DNA of 10,882 nt from a bacterium (GTDB lineage: Bacteria > Patescibacteriota > Minisyncoccia > Minisyncoccales > RBG-13-42-11): positions 1-10,882 of the forward strand of contig JAUSLA010000054.1 in assembly GCA_030646565.1 (NCBI GenBank), in the 5' to 3' direction. The notes beneath the pieces were generated by a model. The model did not search any database. It saw nothing but the letters and a program-made list of their open reading frames with translations, and had not been told where the DNA came from. Position numbers and translations under genes: made by a program. This document shows positions 10,105 through 10,882 of this stretch, in pieces; within the stretch, counting starts at the first letter, position 1; the number at the start of each line of letters is the position of its first letter.

Positions 10105-10389
10105 ATGGCGAAAAAACAAGCTGAAAAAACAATAGCGCTGAAAGATATTGAAAAAATCCTTGACAAACAGACATCTGTTATTCTTTCGGCTGTTGATGAA
10201 AGATTGGCTGTAACAAAAATTGATATTCTTTCTTCTGTTGACGAAAAACTGAAAAAAATGGAAATCAGAATAGACCAGAAATTCGACCGTCTTGCGACAA
10301 CACTTGATAAATTCCTGAAGCGCCTTACTGACGTCGAAGAATGTTCATTCTTCTCCACCTTCGTCCCGCAAAGCGGGACTCGGTCATAG
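10105..10389 (+). CDS. Coiled-coil protein, C-terminus replaced by a family A insertion
   Basis: Residues 1-77 are authentic: MAKKQAEKTIALKDIEKILD followed by heptad-rich helices (about 12-75) with LDKQ, DERL, DEKL and DQKF repeats. The last 17 residues (EECSFFSTFVPQSGTRS) are encoded by a 50-bp family A element that shifts the frame and ends in TAG. Excising it joins residue 77 to a downstream frame and gives a coherent 105-residue protein. It is expressed from its own promoter on plus. Coiled-coil proteins of this style are common hypothetical proteins in small-genome bacteria. The molecular role is unknown, and the truncated form may be inactive. Confidence 0.7.
   Translation: MAKKQAEKTIALKDIEKILDKQTSVILSAVDERLAVTKIDILSSVDEKLKKMEIRIDQKFDRLATTLDKFLKRLTDVEECSFFSTFVPQSGTRS
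10336..10385 (+). repeat. Family A element, recent 50-bp insertion
   Basis: Hairpin 1 GAAGAATG-TT-CATTCTTC, spacer TCCACCTTC, hairpin 2 GTCCCGC-AAA-GCGGGAC and end CTCGGTC. GTC lies on both sides (10333-10335 and 10383-10385), a possible 3-bp target duplication. It gives the clearest measure of unit size. Confidence 0.85.
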
Positions 10390-10472
10390 AAGATGAATTT
10401 ACAATTATGAAAATGGATATTAACCGATTAAAGAAAGTTATCCAAGAAAAATTAGGAGTAGATCTGTTGTAG
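10386..10472 (+). pseudogene. Detached 3' part of the coiled-coil gene
   Basis: Frame IEDEFTIMKMDINRLKKVIQ then EKLGVDLL and TAG continues the coiled-coil pattern of the upstream gene in a different frame. It has no start of its own near the junction (the internal ATGs lack an SD) and is probably untranslated since the 50-bp insertion. Confidence 0.7.
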
Positions 10473-10496
10473 CCAACCTTATCTCAAAAACGGTTT

Positions 10497-10521
10497 TTTG
10501 AACAGCGTAATGCTGTTTTTT
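10497..10521 (+). terminator. Intrinsic terminator of the coiled-coil gene
   Basis: AACAGC-GTAAT-GCTGTT followed by TTTT. A second A/T-rich dyad, TCAAAAA-CGG-TTTTTTGA, lies just before it. Confidence 0.75.
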
Positions 10522-10557
10522 CTTGCCCCGTTAATTTTTGTTTCGCAAAATTTTTTC

Positions 10558-10615
10558 GGCAGGCGAAGAGGACTTCGTCCTCTTCTTCACCTTCGTCCCG
10601 CAAAGCGGGACTTGG
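10558..10615 (+). repeat. Family A element
   Basis: GGCGAAGAGGACTTCGTCCTCTTC, CACCTTC, then GTCCCGC-AAA-GCGGGAC and TTGG. It is a complete copy, inserted between the coiled-coil terminator and family B copy 6. Confidence 0.85.
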
Positions 10616-10627
10616 TTTTCAATGTTC

Positions 10628-10710
10628 TTTCCCATCTTTCAGACCGCTTCATTGAAATGGGCTGAAGTATGGGAGGGAAGCCGCAAATTAGTCAATGCGA
10701 CTTCCCTTTT
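10628..10710 (-). repeat. Family B two-hairpin element, copy 6
   Basis: Hairpin 1 GGGAAGTCGC/GCGGCTTCCC as in copy 3; hairpin 2 has the GCTTCATTGAAAT centre seen in copies 1 and 5. Copy 6 therefore combines hairpin 1 of copy 3 with hairpin 2 of copies 1 and 5. It lies 7 bp after the stop of the partial gene. Confidence 0.85.
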
Positions 10711-10717
10711 GAATTGG

Positions 10718-10882
10718 TTAGGGCTTTTCCTGCCCGACCCAATCCTTTTCGATTTCCGCCAGCTTGGCGGAGAATCGACGATCGTTGGTTTCGATCGCCG
10801 TTCTGACGACAGGGCCGAGAGAACCGTCGCTATAGACGGGTGTGAAATACACTATCCCGTCCAACGACGACCACTGCAACAG
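10718..10882 (-). CDS. Partial hypothetical protein, 3' end only
   Basis: The last 54 residues run in from beyond the window: LLQWSSLDGIVYFTPVYSDG, then SLGPVVRTAIETNDRRFSAK and LAEIEKDWVGQEKP. There is no stop in the visible frame and GC is relatively high, as in the other small genes. The sequence from its penultimate codons through TAACCAATTC matches the end of the 82-residue gene, so the two share a 3' junction. It is presumably the distal gene of a third module. I recognise no family. Confidence 0.65.
   Translation of the reverse strand: MLQWSSLDGIVYFTPVYSDGSLGPVVRTAIETNDRRFSAKLAEIEKDWVGQEKP

Noticed and set aside
1..10615. CRISPR array
   Set aside because: Repeats are dispersed, variable in stem sequence and unevenly spaced; there are no regular spacers and no cas genes.
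7692..10720. Integron gene-cassette array with attC sites
   Set aside because: The one-gene/one-palindrome layout is suggestive, but the elements do not show the attC ends (RYYYAAC / GTTRRRY) at the right places, no integrase is in view, and strand-specific G-U pairs favour an RNA role.

Overview
The window looks like a chromosome piece from a small-genome, AT-rich bacterium, most likely of the Candidate Phyla Radiation (Patescibacteria/Parcubacteria). That placement is an inference from compact housekeeping genes mostly on one strand, backbone starts without a clear Shine-Dalgarno (SD) motif, short tRNA spacers and many small unrecognised proteins. TAA, TAG and TGA all serve as stops, so no recoding is suggested.

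Backbone (1-7485, mostly minus strand). def, pcm and mltG form one run: peptide deformylase, protein-isoaspartate methyltransferase and endolytic transglycosylase. A holin-like membrane protein diverges on the plus strand. Next, in minus-strand order, come rpmG (L33, too short for a standard ORF cutoff), an MntA/HepT-type toxin-antitoxin pair, tRNA-Trp and a terminator. Upstream of these is a secreted subtilisin-like protease. khpA, trmD, tRNA-Tyr and tRNA-Thr follow as another minus-strand run.

Dispersed palindromes (family A). At least twenty copies of a roughly 50-bp, two-hairpin element are scattered through the backbone and its edges. Stem sequences differ between copies but stay self-complementary. 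Copies have entered genes: in frame inside trmD and pcm, at the 3' ends of def and pcm, at the start of hepT, and out of frame in a coiled-coil gene where the empty site can be rebuilt. This recalls the Rickettsia palindromic elements.

Small-gene region (about 7490-10882). Six small minus-strand genes (38-85 residues, one partial) mostly have clear purine-rich SD motifs and richer GC than the backbone. Each is followed by a two-hairpin element (family B, six copies). Two modules share a second, three-hairpin leader (family C) with compensatory changes. Each complete module runs leader C, small gene, B, 48-residue MWI-type protein, B. The two 48-residue proteins are paralogues. Two plus-strand units lie between: a RelB/RelE-like toxin-antitoxin pair with a near-leaderless promoter, and the interrupted coiled-coil gene. 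I recognise no described system here. The modular small-gene/structured-RNA array is the best candidate for something new.
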